Of a stretch of DNA of 64,000 nt, positions 11,801 through 24,700 are shown piece by piece (the stretch's first letter is position 1; the number at the start of each line of letters is the position of its first letter). The notes under the pieces were generated by a model. It ran no database searches, was not told where the DNA came from, and saw only the letters and a list, made by a program, of their open reading frames with translations. Source of the stretch: Limanda limanda (Eukaryota; Chordata; Actinopteri; Pleuronectiformes; Pleuronectidae); NCBI RefSeq assembly GCF_963576545.1, contig NC_083647.1, forward strand, positions 496,001 through 560,000, read 5' to 3'. A program made the position numbers and the translations under genes.

Positions 11801-13860
11801 AACACATGACAGATGCAAAATTGAAAAATACAAAGATTAAACACATATCTCTGATTGAAAAAGCAGTCCAATATGTAGCCCTGTATGAAATCATTAGGAT
11901 ACAGTGCATACAATTAATCTCAAAATAGCATAACAAATGTTGTATTAAAAGAGAAAGTTCATGATAATTAGATAAGTTAATATTATTAAAAATAGTAGTT
12001 AGAATAAGGATAAATACGTGATAAAATGTAATAAAAATATGTAGTACAGTTAATAAGTTTAGCTATTTACAGTTAAAAAGTAAATCAATAAATAGATGTG
12101 TGGTTAAAAGGCTCTGTGATTGAGAAGACGAGTGACTTATTGATTTGAGTGCTTTTAATGTGAAATCTAACTTTTTCTCAGTGGTGTGTCAGTTATTCAG
12201 TTTCTGCATCTCTCATTGGGTAGTAGCAACTTCACAGCCAATCCAAGTCATCTGTCTGGTATGGGGAGGGACATGAAGTGCAGGTTTTGGTTCAGCATGC
12301 TTTGAGCAGGTGAGTTAGAGAGTGAGATATTGTCCGGAGTCCTGAGAAAAAGTATAGTGCTGTGGGACACATTTAAGAGGTGTCGTCGAGGTCGACTACT
12401 CGTGGTCCTGATATTACTCTTCTATGTAACCTGCCAAAGGTAAATATAATGTGTATGCCTTAAATTGTGAGCTGTAACTTAATGTTGTAGTGGAAAAAGA
12501 CCGAAGTGTAATGTAATTAGCCACCCGCTAGCATAGCATCATGTGTTTGGATATCATAGCTTTAGCACTGTTGTTGTTTTCAATGCTAAAACGGGCTAAC
12601 GTTAAGTCGGTACGATTTAGCGTGATGATATTATAGCTCAACAGAGTTCATGTAATTAAAGGAGACGGACGTCTGTGAAGAGAGAGAGAGAAACTGAGAT
12701 GGTTGCTGGTGGATTGACCCTGCTGTTTTCTTCTTCCCCGGATTTTCGTTGCTGTGTGCTGCCTGTATTTGGATTGTGACTGCCATCACCCCTATCTGTG
12801 ACTGTCATTGCCCTATTGCTCCTCGTTTGGACCTGTGAGTATTGAACTGATATGACAATGCACATGCTTTTATTTTATGCTCTTGATTGAGTGAAGTGGC
12901 CATTATAGTTTTCAGGCCTCACCGCACCCGAGCATCACTACAGGCCTGCAACTGAGTCTCGAGTTCATCATTTCTGGAGTAGGCCCACATGTGATGTTTG
13001 TGAGTTAATTTAAAGTTGATAGGAATTGTTTTATGTTGATTCAGAGACCTGTGAAAGGTAAAGATTTTATTTAACCTTGTCAGTGTATTAAAGGGTAAAT
13101 TGAGAATCCATGGGAACGGTTTAAACAATTTAAAGAGACCCTGTATTTTATTTTGTGCATTTAAGAAAATTCCTCAGTTACATTTCATATAACTGTTATG
13201 CATTTATTTTATTTTGTAAATATTTTACTTCTTGAGAGGAGCTCACAACAATTTCATTTATTTCATATTGTAAATAAACACCTGTGAAGGTTTTGACTAT
13301 TAAAATACAGTTGTGGTGGTCTTTAATATTAATTAGAGGAATTTAAACAAAAGATAAGATTCGTTTCAAATATTCTTCTGAGATCATATTAATTTTTTTG
13401 TGTTTACGAACTCAGGCTTAAGAGATCTGGGTTACACATACCGAGAAGAAACAGACGAATATGTGTCAAGAGAGTTTTTGGTTAGGGTTAGGGTTAGCCG
13501 ACGCCAGTGTCAATGTGCCGTTAATAAAAACGTGTGATCTCTGCAGCGGAATTAATACATTAAGTCCTGTTTCTTCGACTACGCCTTTCCTCACCTGAAC
13601 GCTCTGGAGATCTCTGTGTTGTGGACTCGTCTGACAAAAAACCTCATGCTACATTCTTCGTGTGTGAAAGACCAATTCCGAAGAAAGTCCGGACCCAATT
13701 GTACGAACATCCTCCAGAGTTGATGTTAGAAAATGAATATTGTATTTGCAACAGTTTCACCTTGTTGTCTGTCCTAGAAAACCAATGCCACATATAATTT
13801 TTCACCTTTGCTGTTCCTCATTCATAGTATTTTCTTGCCACTAGAGTAGATCTCCTGTTT
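11800..13860. other. Non-coding DNA, possible old repeat
   Basis: AT-rich with a few exon-like GC patches near 12,240-12,440 and 12,700-12,840, none open or recognisable. 13,481-13,497 holds (TTAGGG)-like units, too few to mean anything. Confidence 0.4.
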
Positions 13861-14960
13861 ACACCGGCACACACATGCTCAGTGTACATGAACTGTCATG
13901 TGACATGTATTTTCAGCTGTCTTAGTTTGGACCATAGTCTGTTTATTAGAAAGGTTTGGACAGGGAAACATACACATATATTGAAACATATTTTCGTGTG
14001 GACGTAGCCAGAGCAGTGTTTCTTTGATCGTAAGTTTTCCATCATCTCTACTCATTGAGAGGATAAAACCTACTTGCCTCAACCCTGTGATTGTGCAGGA
14101 CGCACCTCTTGAAAGAGTGGGAGTGATTAAAAATGACAGAGAGACATGTCTTCTGTTATTGTTCAAAAAGCTCCACCTCGCATTGTATCAGAACCCGCCA
14201 GTCTACAGGGGAACCAGGGCAGGGAAGTGACTCCGCTCCCCTCCGGCCCCAATCCAGAACCCCCCTTATTCCCCTCACTACACGTCCAAGTGATTACACT
14301 ACACCCTCCAAGCTCTTTACTCACAGACAAACACACACAGGAGCACACACACACATGCTCAGAGGAGCTAATTAAGGCTTTAATATGCAAATGAGAGCTG
14401 CAGAAAATTACACAGCTGGCAAATATGCCTGTTTTTGACTGAAAATACATCAGGAGTGCAGCGAGGAGTGTGTTGCTGCTGCTGCTGTTGTTGTTGTGTT
14501 TGCAAAGACAGGGGATCCTCCCCTCCCAGCAACCTCAGCCCGTCTTTATTAGAGACTCATCCAGCTTTGTCCCTTTCAGAGGTATCAACGGGAAAAGTCG
14601 ATTCTGCACAAGTAATGTATTTGGTTGGGGGATATAACAGGAGTTCAATGACTTTGAATATTAATGTACTGTTGACTAACATGTAGATTTGGGTTTGACA
14701 GGCACAGCTCTGACTCTCTGATAACTGTCTGGGTTACACAATTTAATTTACTCGGTTTTTAAAAAAAAGGTATAAAATGTCTTTCTACCTCATCTGTAAT
14801 ATTCAAGGGGATAATCTCTCACAGTGCTGTTGATAGCAGATCACATCAAGTCCCTCAACTTCTGTCAGTGTGAAAACAGATAAATATATAATAAATATGA
14901 GATCTGTTTACAACAGTGGTGTGTGGAGATTGTAATCACATCTAAACTATAATCATATAA
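13860..14960. other. Non-coding DNA with putative enhancer motif
   Basis: No coding frame is supported. It includes a CACACA stretch near 14,333-14,355 and the TAATTAA/octamer motif listed separately. Confidence 0.45.
14369..14392 (+). promoter_or_regulatory. Composite homeodomain plus POU-octamer motif, copy 1
   Basis: TAATTAAG directly precedes GCTTTAATATGCAAAT. TAATTAA is a typical homeodomain core and ATGCAAAT is the POU octamer. A near-identical 24-bp string (one mismatch) lies at 20,846-20,869. Enhancer function is inferred. Confidence 0.4.
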
Positions 14961-14967
14961 TCAGTTG

Positions 14968-15112
14968 TCAGTCGTCAACCACCTCAGCTCCACTCGCTTT
15001 ACTGAATCTTACGAAGCGCTGCTTCCACTCCGGCCACTCTCCTGGCTTATCAAAGGCAAAGCTTGTCGGGGGAGCGAACTTCGGCATGACTCCGTTTTTA
15101 CTTCTGACACCA
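14968..15112 (-). mobile_element. LTR retrotransposon gag start and primer-binding site (truncated)
   Basis: The minus frame from about 15,090 encodes MPKFAPPTSFAFDKPGEW and PEWKQRFVRF, the conserved opening of the Gag-like protein of a group of vertebrate LTR retrotransposons (PPPSF---P--WP-W--RF). Immediately upstream TGGTGTCAGAAG (15112-15101) abuts the LTR and looks like a tRNA primer-binding site. The coding region breaks off after about 30 residues, with no protease, RT or integrase nearby. Confidence 0.6.
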
Positions 15113-15263
15113 TGTAAAGCAATGCTATAGAGGCTTCTTAGTTGCTTAGCTCGCTTTATTGAATGACCGTGTCCCACAAACAAGCGTCACTTATACACGT
15201 CACTTACATGCCCGTAACGGTTAACGCGCAGGCGCATTAAACTACCGTATATGACAGGTTACA
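15113..15263 (-). repeat. LTR of the truncated retrotransposon
   Basis: A 151-bp segment begins TG and ends CA (minus strand: TGTAACCTGTCATATACGG to GCATTGCTTTACA) and includes an AATAAA signal. It abuts the primer-binding-site-like motif. No second LTR was found. Confidence 0.6.
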
Positions 15264-15269
15264 AACCTG

Positions 15270-16900
15270 GCAAAACATGGAACTGCCCTGTGGTCCCAAC
15301 TCCCCAGAATCACAAAACCTCTGCGTCAGTTTATGTCAATTAGTTGTAATTTGAATACTTGCAAATTCCTGAATCAATTTGCAAAATATACATTATCAAC
15401 AAACAGGGGTGCTGTGTCAACATTTTGTTTAATGACCTGGGTTGTATTTTTTATTTTGTTCATATTTCAAAGTTAAATAATTCTATACACATTTTTAAAG
15501 AGAAATTACACTGGATTAATATACACAAATAAACTCTTTGACTTTATTGCCCTCTTAAATAAGTATCCCTTTTTCCATTTTCTACGCTGATACAAAAAAC
15601 CATTTGCCAGGGATTTTTTAACTGCATATGACGCCATCGAAGGAATAAATTCACATCACACCAGTTTAAGTTGTTCAGTAAAAGTACTGCTTCTATGGGT
15701 CAGGGAAAGTTACAATGACACAATGATTAAATACATTAAGTAAGTTTTAAACAGCCACTGCCGGTTGATTCTATTCTGTTCTGTTTTGTTTTGTAAGCAG
15801 GTATAACTATGAATTAAATAAGATGTACAGCTTATAGAATGAATAAGAAGAAAAGAAATCGGAATAATTTAGAAAATGTTTTTATTTTCCATTTTAAGTG
15901 TCTGGGCAGCCTTTTTTCAGCTGTACTATGGACTGAAAGTAAAACTAACTATTTCTAATAAGAATTGTGAATTACCACAGAGACACTGATGTTCTCTAGC
16001 TAAATCTCAGGTTGTGTGTTACCTGTATGTAGGAGTGAACTGACTTTAAAGATTTAAATTTTTTTTGTCTTTTTAAATGACCTCAAGAGAACATATTTTA
16101 ATTCTGGATTTACTAGTGGTGTTTTAGTTAAATGGCAATGCTTCCAGTTGAATTTCTTTTGTAAGGTCAGAAATAAGCTGCATTCCAGTGATTCACTTGG
16201 TCAAATAGTAGACAACAACAGTATTTCCTTTATAATCTCTAAGAGATAATAGTGAGCTGCATTGTCTGGTGTGTTTCTAGTGGTTGATTGATCTTGTAGC
16301 CGTCTAAGCCCTGGTCTCCCAGGCTGCTCCGAGCTGTTCCATACTGCCCTCTGAGGCCTTACTGGGAGGTTTGTTCTGCCTGGTTGCTGGTGTCTGTCTA
16401 CGTGCTCTTTTCCCCAGAGCAGCAGTGTCATCATGATGTGTGCTGAAACCTGAGTGCCAACTACATGCATGGTCAGGCCATCCTGTCACCTAGCCACCCT
16501 AGTGGGACTGACCATGACAGGAGGGGTGCCCAAAAACACACCCAGAGACCTCTTTGTTTCACACTGCTCCAAAAATAAGAACCACTACTCCTTCAAATAG
16601 TCCCTGTGCAGAACATAGCAGTCTCTCCACAGACCACATGACGTATCTTTTCTCATACCTCTCACATTCACTGAAATGGGACCTGAAAAAACTTTACTGA
16701 GGTGTGGACTGTCAAAATGAGACTCTCAGTGATGCTTTTGTTTTTTTGACCATCATGCTTCCAGCATTTCCAAAAATAATTAATTCAATCTATGGCAGTA
16801 ACAGACAGGTTGAGGTCTGAGTCACACTGACACTGAAAGACTGAACTTCAAAGCTGCAAAGCTAGTTGTTTATGTTGAGCTTGATTTATGTTTATGGTTT
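15270..16900. other. Non-coding DNA
   Basis: AT-rich sequence. Short frames near 16,200-16,490 have no recognisable domain. No repeat was classified. Confidence 0.45.
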
Positions 16901-18985
16901 AGTAAATAAAGTGATGTTGCAAAGCAAAAGAACCATGTCTGGCTGTGTGTGGGAGAGCCCTGTGGACAGTGTTGTGCAAGTTCACACCTCTCATGAACTA
17001 GTTCAAAGTTCAGTTCATACAAGTAAACATGAATAGTTCACCATTTAAATTCTGAACTAGTTCATAGTTCAGTTAATTTTATAGTTTTAAGGTGGAAAGT
17101 GAGAACAGCGCCGCCGCTCCCATAACGCGCACTACGCGCTGTGCGTAGGGCACCAAGTCCTGAGGGGGCACCAAAAAATAGGCAACTGAAAAATCATCAT
17201 AGTTATAATAATTATGTAGCCGAGCGTTTAGTTGTATCATAGGTCCGGCCTCAGCCGACAAAGGACACAAGAGCAGGTCATGCGCTCGGCACAGCACACA
17301 CGTTATTCTCTGCTCACTTTGCAACTTCACTCATCACAGAGCCCACTTCCTTTAAAACCCCATTTCAAAATAAGAGTCACTACCAACAACCCGCTTAGAA
17401 CAGGAAATACAGATCAACCCTCAACAATAACGTCATTAAATAAAATAGCTTACAATTATAATGGCGATATTATTTCAGTAAAGAAATATTAGGCACCTTT
17501 AAGGCATGTATATCACAAAACAGGCAGAACAAGAGATCTATTTAATTGCTCAAAAAAAGTTACGATTGAGATTTTACTGTTAAACATTATGCATTTTACA
17601 AGTAGGCATAACGCCAGCTAGATGTTACTTTACTTTACATTCTGTTATGCTTTTATATTAGATTAGATTCATCAAATAGTTGATAAATAAAGGGGGAGAG
17701 CACCTTGGCTGCATGCTAACAGTATTAAATGTTTATAATTTTTTCGGTATAAGATTCTTTGTTTGAATATTTTGATTTTGGACTTGAATGTGTGTTTTAG
17801 TTCTACATAGTGTGTTTACAAAGTAAAGTAAAATTGTGTGAATTATCTGCTTCTAAATCTTTGCTTTATTGAAGAAGATTGCTAACTTGTATACTTCTGC
17901 TTTTAAGTTTGTATTTATGGATGACTATTTAATTTCTACGAAGATTTTGCACATCCCAATACTTGTATGTATGTTTTGGCTGTTGTGTGTACTGTGTTTA
18001 CAAAGTAGATTTTCCTTTTTCGTTTTAATAAAATGTTAAACTGCCAGAAACAAACGTTTTTTTCTCGGGGGGGGGGCATCATTAAGGAGTTATGCTTAGG
18101 GCACCAACATGGCTAGCAGCGGCACTGAGTGAGAATGAAAGACTTAACTTGTTTTTTAAAGAAAACTTTATCCATCACTACCCCTTGCCTAAAACCGTAC
18201 TTCATACTTATCAATTCCTAAATGAAAGTTTCTTTTAAAACATTTTATTATTGCAAATTTTGCCTGTTTATTTATTCATACCCTGCAACCAAAAGGCACA
18301 ACAAATCCTAGTGCTATGCCTTGCTATGAAACCAAACATTAGGCTAGACCTTATGTTCTATCATTTAAATTGATAAAATAAATGTGTGTGTGTGTGTGTG
18401 CTGTGTTGGAGCACACACAGTTGCCTGCTCCTGGTATTTCATGCTGGCCTGATACGATGATGATTTATCAAATTAACATGACGTTCCCTCACGTTCACGT
18501 TCAACATATGAAAACTGATTCATAAAGTTCACTGTTCGGGAAAAATATGCACGACATGCACAACACAAGAGCTGCATGCTGCTCCAGAGCCGCGGGTTGC
18601 CGACCCCTGGCGAAAGAGCGATTTGTTTACTGCTCCGCCGTTAAAGAGATGCGGACGTCAAAACATTAGTTCGGCTATAATATTATATCCGCCATGCATT
18701 TCCCCCTCCCGGTCCCGCGCCCACACGGTTTGAGAATCACTGGGCTGCATCGCGGAAATGTTACGGGCACTGAGGAAAACTTTCCGTAACGTTTTAGCTA
18801 GACCTCGGATAATATGAACGTGTTCACCATTCAAATTCATTATTCTTCATTAAGTTGCGTTCAGTACATGTTCAATGAACGCATTCTTTTGAACTCGTTC
18901 ATGCAAAACTCTACCTGTGGCATGGTCAACTACCAACTGCTAAAATAACAGATTTTTCAGGTTGAAAAAGAAAAAGCTTCTAGGC
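16860..18985 (+). repeat. Copy B of the unnamed repeat, split by a hAT-like element
   Basis: The core AAGAACCATGTCTGGC then TGTGTGTGGGAGAGCCC ends at CCTGTGG (16,959-16,965). The sequence resumes after the insertion with CCTGTGGCATGGTCAAC (from 18,914), which fits the GGCATGGTC continuation of copy D. Confidence 0.65.
16966..18913. mobile_element. Non-autonomous hAT-like DNA transposon, 1948 bp
   Basis: The ends read ACAGTGTTGTGCAAGTTC and, on the other strand, TAGAGTTTTGCATGAACGAG. These imperfect termini are followed by further GTTCA-rich inverted repeats (GAACTAGTTCA, TGAACGAGTTCA), a pattern known from teleost hAT elements. The flanks are direct repeats CCTGTGG (perhaps 8 bp originally, as hAT makes 8-bp duplications). 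The interior holds a GGCACCAA-bounded segment (about 17,145-18,105) and a gt microsatellite, with no transposase. Confidence 0.7.
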
Positions 18986-21600
18986 TTCTAGAGGTAACGA
19001 ATATTTTAACTGGGTATGCTCTCCTTATTCAGACACATGTTACTATCTTGACAGTGAGCCTTAAAATAACAAGTGCCCTCTGCTTCTTTCTGGGTGCTCA
19101 GATAAGCTACATTTACTGTTGTTTATATGACATAGTTTTCTGTATGTAAAAGAAACAAGTTATAGAGAGAAAGCTTTAGAGAGAGTTTACATTAACTTTT
19201 TCTAATCCAAGGTGTTCCAAACAGATAATTATGTTTTTTGATTAAACCGTTTAAGGGGTGTTTACAGGGCTGACATGTGACTTCTTTCGAATGCTACATA
19301 TCCAACAGACACCAAAGTCATGCATATTAGGCAGAAAAATGTAAGGTGTATACATGTAAAGCTTGACCTAAAAATGCAGTACAGTTGAGTTAAAATAACT
19401 TTATCCTAAACCCCTAATAAAAGTTCTAAGTTGTCCTTTTGGCTTCTTCTCAAAGATCAACGACTCCCGCTGTCCTCCTTCACAGGAACACTGAAACAAG
19501 CTACTACACCACCTTCCTGTCGCACTACCATTTGAGGACACACACACACACACACACACACACATCATGCTTCTGTAATTATCATTCAGTAATAACAGCT
19601 ACACCTAGCTGACATGCAACATTTAAGAGAGGACACTCCAGTGTTATCATTGAACCCCTGTGCTGGGGAGCAGCTGAATGGGAGCTTACACTGGCCAAAT
19701 GCAAATCCAAATATTTAAGTATCAAACAGGTAAACAGCCTCCCTTGTCTGACCCGTGATTCAGAGAGTGTTGGGCAGAAGGAAGTTTAGTTAATTAGCTG
19801 GGCTGACAGAGTCCCCTGATTAGGATGTATAAACATCTCCACCTTACAGTGGCTACAGAGACAACTTGCCCCTTGGAAAAGGCTTATTTCCACTAGGGCC
19901 AGGGTATATGAATATTTTATTAGGGTAAATAATTAATAATTAACAGCAAACAGGCCAGTGATCAAATGGAGCAGCGTGGCAACAGACATGAAAAATCTGA
20001 CTCTTGTAAACAAAGACGAGAGGACCCAGATTTCCTCCCCTCATGAAACCTTTTTTTCTCTCCCTTTTAAATATGCGCATCTTCAATCACCCCCTGCAAA
20101 GCTGTAAAACTAAACACATACTGAAATACATGTATGAACACACAAACACCACATCAGCGACTGTAAAATACAGACACAAAGGGCTGCAATAACCCCCTCA
20201 GTCACTCAGTCACATACATGCTCACTTATTTTATGTCACAAGATTGACATTTTTTTATGTATTCCTTGGCGACCCAGGGAATGTGACTTAGCAAGAACAC
20301 TTGATCTGGCCACCCGCTGTTTTGTGATGGAAAGATTAGCTTTTTAATACAATTGTTACTCCTCCCACCTGTGTATGCCTCACCAAGACAAATCCCAGCT
20401 GTGTGACTCCAAAACCTGACAGAGCTTAAAAATTCCCTTATTACCATTCGCTTAAAATACCAAGCCACAATAACTCCCAACAATGGTGGAAATGCTAATC
20501 ACGTCTCTCGACGGCTTAGAGTAGCATGAAAACCGAGCCACCAATATGGGGGCTTTGGTGCATGAGCAAAAACTGAGGAAGTAGAAAAAAGAAGACGTCC
20601 CAGCTTTAATGACACACATTCACAGAAGCATCAGGACTCTTAAAAGCTGCTTCTCCAAAATCTGGCACATCTTGCCGCTTGACTCTAGCCAGAGGAGACA
20701 TTTCATAAAAATCTGCCTTAATCGTGTAAACAACACGGAGACAAACAGAAAACCTCTGCAAACAAAAATAAAACAACTTTGGAAGCTGTGTACGGATCGC
20801 CTTCAGAGTTAATTTTAACGTAAGCATCCCGTTCCTTGGAGATTTTAATTAATGCTTTAATATGCAAATACGTTAGCAGAAATAAAATCATGACAAACAG
20901 ATGGCAAGTGTGGGTAATTATTTTGTGAATCCAGCAGGGGCATGTATTAAAGTTATGGTATCGTTTTCCTCAGGCCTCTGTAGCCATGGAAGGTAGAGAG
21001 AGAGAGAAAAAAACACAAGTATGACTGATGAACTGAGACACAAATGACTTACTTGTGTCGAATGGTGGCAAATCTAGTCTAAAGCCTAAATCAAGTCACC
21101 AATATCCCATAATCTAAGATGAAAGGGGGAATTTAAGAGAAACATGCCTGAATGAAGGCATCAAGTCATTTGACTGCCTACAGAGAAACTCACACTTGCC
21201 TGCACTTTTCCACCAGGAAGGACACAGGTCAGTTATAACAGAAATCTGAAATCACCACTTACATTTTTTGAGCTCTGCAAAAAAAAGAAATCTTCATTCA
21301 CCAATCCATCCAATCCAAATGTTTAGCACTTGAAGAATGAACTTGAAAAAAATTACATTTCTGTAATGCAGTTTCTTGTAACCTATCATTGAACTTATTT
21401 ATATCTGTGCTTAGCTAAAAGGATGACAGAATCTGTTTCAAAAAAAATCTCTAGGTGTTAATCGCATTTGTACTAAGGCACATTTACTTTTGTCTTTATC
21501 AGTAGTCTAGGTAAAGTCTAGACGCTGATACCAAAAACCCATGATTCAGAAGAGGAGCCGCTGCACAAGTCCTGAGGACCAAACATGAGAATCAGAGAAC
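18925..21600. other. Non-coding DNA with conserved-looking AT motifs
   Basis: Includes an (AC)n tract at 19,537-19,563, an AT-rich stretch near 19,905-19,945 with ATTAATAATTAAC, and the second TAATTAA/octamer motif. No exon of the PPP1R37-like tail was found here. Confidence 0.45.
20846..20869 (+). promoter_or_regulatory. Composite homeodomain plus POU-octamer motif, copy 2
   Basis: TAATTAAT then GCTTTAATATGCAAAT, identical to 14,369-14,392 at 23 of 24 positions although the surrounding sequences differ. Regulatory role inferred. Confidence 0.4.
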
Positions 21601-21616
21601 TGAGAATTGTACCTAC

Positions 21617-21783
21617 CTGCTCCTCTGGGGTTGCATCATCCAAATCCAGATGAGTAAGAGAATGGTTGATCCTCAGGGACAGACACAAGGCCATTAGGCC
21701 CCCAACCTTCAACTTGTTCTGACTGAGGTCAAGGCGCTGAATGTGATGGTTCTCTGCAAGGAACTCGGCCAATGCAACAGCAC
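21617..21783 (-). CDS. ppp1r37: PPP1R37-like exon E10 (last LRRs seen)
   Basis: The exon is 167 nt with phase 1 in and 0 out, and the donor GTAGGT at 21616 matches consensus. It encodes [40 protein letters not shown] and [16 protein letters not shown], aligning with GAVAVAEFIAES...GGLMALSLALKVNHSLLRLDLD. The acceptor (tgtggag) is weak, but it is the only AG that fits phase and homology. In the family the protein continues with a FIETQ...IQNGCKRN segment and an acidic tail, which I could not find to the left. Confidence 0.9.
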
Positions 21784-24700
21784 CTCCACACAAGAAAACA
21801 CATCAGACACACATCAGAGGAGCATATAGCTGCCAGGCCTGTTTCAGCTTAAAAACGTATCTTGGCTAAGTACCTAAGTGACCTATTTTACCAAGAGTGC
21901 ACTGTTAAAATGTGCTGAATTCAGGCTTTCCCATATATCAGCGTTTATGTTCACCAAAATGCACAGGTACTTACATTTTTATTTTAAAGAATAAACAATG
22001 CAGAACAGATGTACATTTATGTTGACAGTTTACATTAATTTTCTTGATTAAGGTGCTATCAAACCTAAGTGTTTAAGTAGTATTCTGCTTAATACTAAAT
22101 ACATGTTACTTGTCTTTAAAATATAAATAAATCAACAAACAGTTTGAAATGTTAAAAAGCACCACAAATTAAATCACAATTTCATATAGAAGCAATTTAT
22201 TATCTTATTGATTTGTTGCCTGACTGCAAACTAATTGGTAACTATATTGAATATGAATTTCCACCAAATCATCAGAGGAAGTTTCTGAGATGTTGATATT
22301 TTCTGGTTCTGTCCTAGCAATCTGAATTTCTTTGAGTTTTGGACAAAACAATGTTTTCAAATGTCAGCTTGGTATCTTGGACATATAGTGTGATTTTTTT
22401 AACAATATTTTAACATTTGACAAGTATAAGAAAAGTAAAATGAAAAAACAATCTGTATATTATCCAGTGATAGAAACACTTGCTAGTTGTGGCCCTATCT
22501 CTATTTAAACTTTATAGAGACACAAGTGGTTAATGTTAAACCAAAGATGCATCACTCTTATCTTACTTGACTGATTTGAATGTTTGCAGAGACAAATGAA
22601 TCACAACAGCATTAGTTTATTCCATGTCTTGATTACAAATATTTGACTAAATTTGTCATCAAATTAATGAGAAATTATAGTAAATCCTATATTTAGTTAA
22701 AATGATATAAAAAAAAAAAATAATAATATCTTGATGAAATCTTTGGCTCTTATTTCAAACCAAAACAGACATATCTACTACATGCAAAAGTCATACAGTG
22801 TGTTGATTTGTGTACCTTCACAGGTGATGTTAGCTTGGGCCAAGCCGAGCTGCAACACTGAGCAGTTCACCATGAGAGGTGTCCTGATCACCTGGATGCC
22901 CTCGTTCCCCAGGAGGTTCTCAGCCAAATCCAGGACCTGAAGGACCTTCAGCACAGGCTGCAAAACACAGAATCTGGGTTCATTTTGATTCATATCAGGA
23001 ACTTGAATCAGGATTTTACATGTAAAAGTATGTCAGTCTGGTTTAAACGACTTTACCCAACTATATGTCCCTTTTTTAGACTTTACACTGTTGTGTGCTA
23101 TTTCCAGTGTGCTACTGAGTGTGGAAATCAGTTACCATTATTGTCATGTGGTGAGTATTATTCATTTTCAAAAGATTTCCTCTACTGTTAAAACTTAGAA
23201 CTTCTGTTTCCAACTCTCCAGAGCCACATTAGCATGGAAGGTTGATTAACTTTGGTGTAGAAAGTTGGGGGTGTCTTGGGCGCAAGGGGCCTGTGTTCCC
23301 CAACAGCTTGAGGAGTATTGTGCCACCCACTCCTTGGCTGCCCCCTCGCCTCGCCACCCTTGTTTAACTCCTCTGGTCACTGCTCTGAAGAGAGAGAGCA
23401 TGGGGGCGGAAAGCCATAGAAAAGCAGCAACAGACCCACAGAGCATCCTCTGCTGAGTTAATTTGCACCGCAAACACACTTGGGAGCCCCCCGCCCCTTT
23501 TTTTTTCATGCTGAGTTTCAGCACACAGAGGCACCGGTACATCCAACGCATGGCAAGAAGCTTCTTTGGCAAGTAGGGTAGGAGGAGAGGGAGAAAGAGC
23601 TTCTCCGATGACTATGCACAAGGGATAATAGCAGACAATTAAAGAGGCGACTGCGTAGTTGCGAGTGTGTGAGAGTCAAGCATGGTTGAAGCCTGTCAAA
23701 TGTAAACCACAGGAGGGTGAGCGAGAAGTTTAAGGGGGGTAGGTGTGTGAATCAACCAAATGCACAGTATGCTTTCACACATGACATGCTGGCTTTTTAT
23801 GAAAATGATGTTAAACAAAAAGTAAATTTTAAAATGATCAGCCAAATTCTAGAATCTGAGTCAAGTGGATTTAGACCCAGATATGCCAGCCCTCATCTTA
23901 GTCCTTTAAAAGACAAGCAAACAAGCCATGAGGACAGATAGGATAACCCAACCAGAAAGATTAATAACAGCTTTCGTCGTAATCATATTCAATTCGACCA
24001 GCAACTGTATAATTATCGTCATTATGGCCTGCAAGGACATCTACTTATCCCACTGAATGGCAGCACACATGAGCAGCACTCCTTAACACACATCTATTAT
24101 TTAATCAAACTGTTCCTTCTTTTGGTAACACCAGGGACAGGCGGGGTGTGTGTGTGTCAGGCAGGCCTTTAATTTCTAGCCTTTAGACTTCCCCAATCGC
24201 CACTCACATAACGGTGCAGTTTATCCTGCCATTCATGCGGAAGGAATGCATGTTATTAAAAGTGTACAATGAAACCTGTGGAGGCGGGGCATTTTTCATT
24301 TCCTAAATTCTGGATTGAGGAAAACAGATTATTTCAGCTAGTGTAAAGCTAATAGGACTACTAGGATGTGTTCGCCTACATGCGTTATCTATTGCACTTC
24401 TGTCAGTCATGGAGGAGGGACCCCTCACATGTGGGTCTCTCTGAGGTTTCTATGTTTTTTCCCCCCCTGCTAATAGGGTTTTTTGGGGGTACATTTTCGT
24501 CAGCTAAGGACAGAAGATGTCACATCTTGTTATGAGACAATTTGTGATTTGTGAATAAAGTCGATAAATTCGTTTGGATAACTGTAATTCAAAAGTAAAT
24601 TTAAAGGCCTCCAGTTGGTCCAAATGTGCAGCACGAGTGCCGACAGGAACTAGGAGAGATCATATTAATCCTTTCTAAGCTTCTCTGCATTGGCTCCCTG

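Noticed and set aside
13481..13497. Interstitial telomere-like repeat (GGTTAGGGTTAGGG)
   Set aside because: Only about two and a half units, common by chance or in repeats.
10690..13740. Possible inverted termini (CCTCCGGACTTTCT near 10,705; inverse of GTCCGGACTTTCTTCGG near 13,690) bounding a composite element
   Set aside because: Similarity is short and interrupted, with no target duplication seen; needs alignment to a known family.
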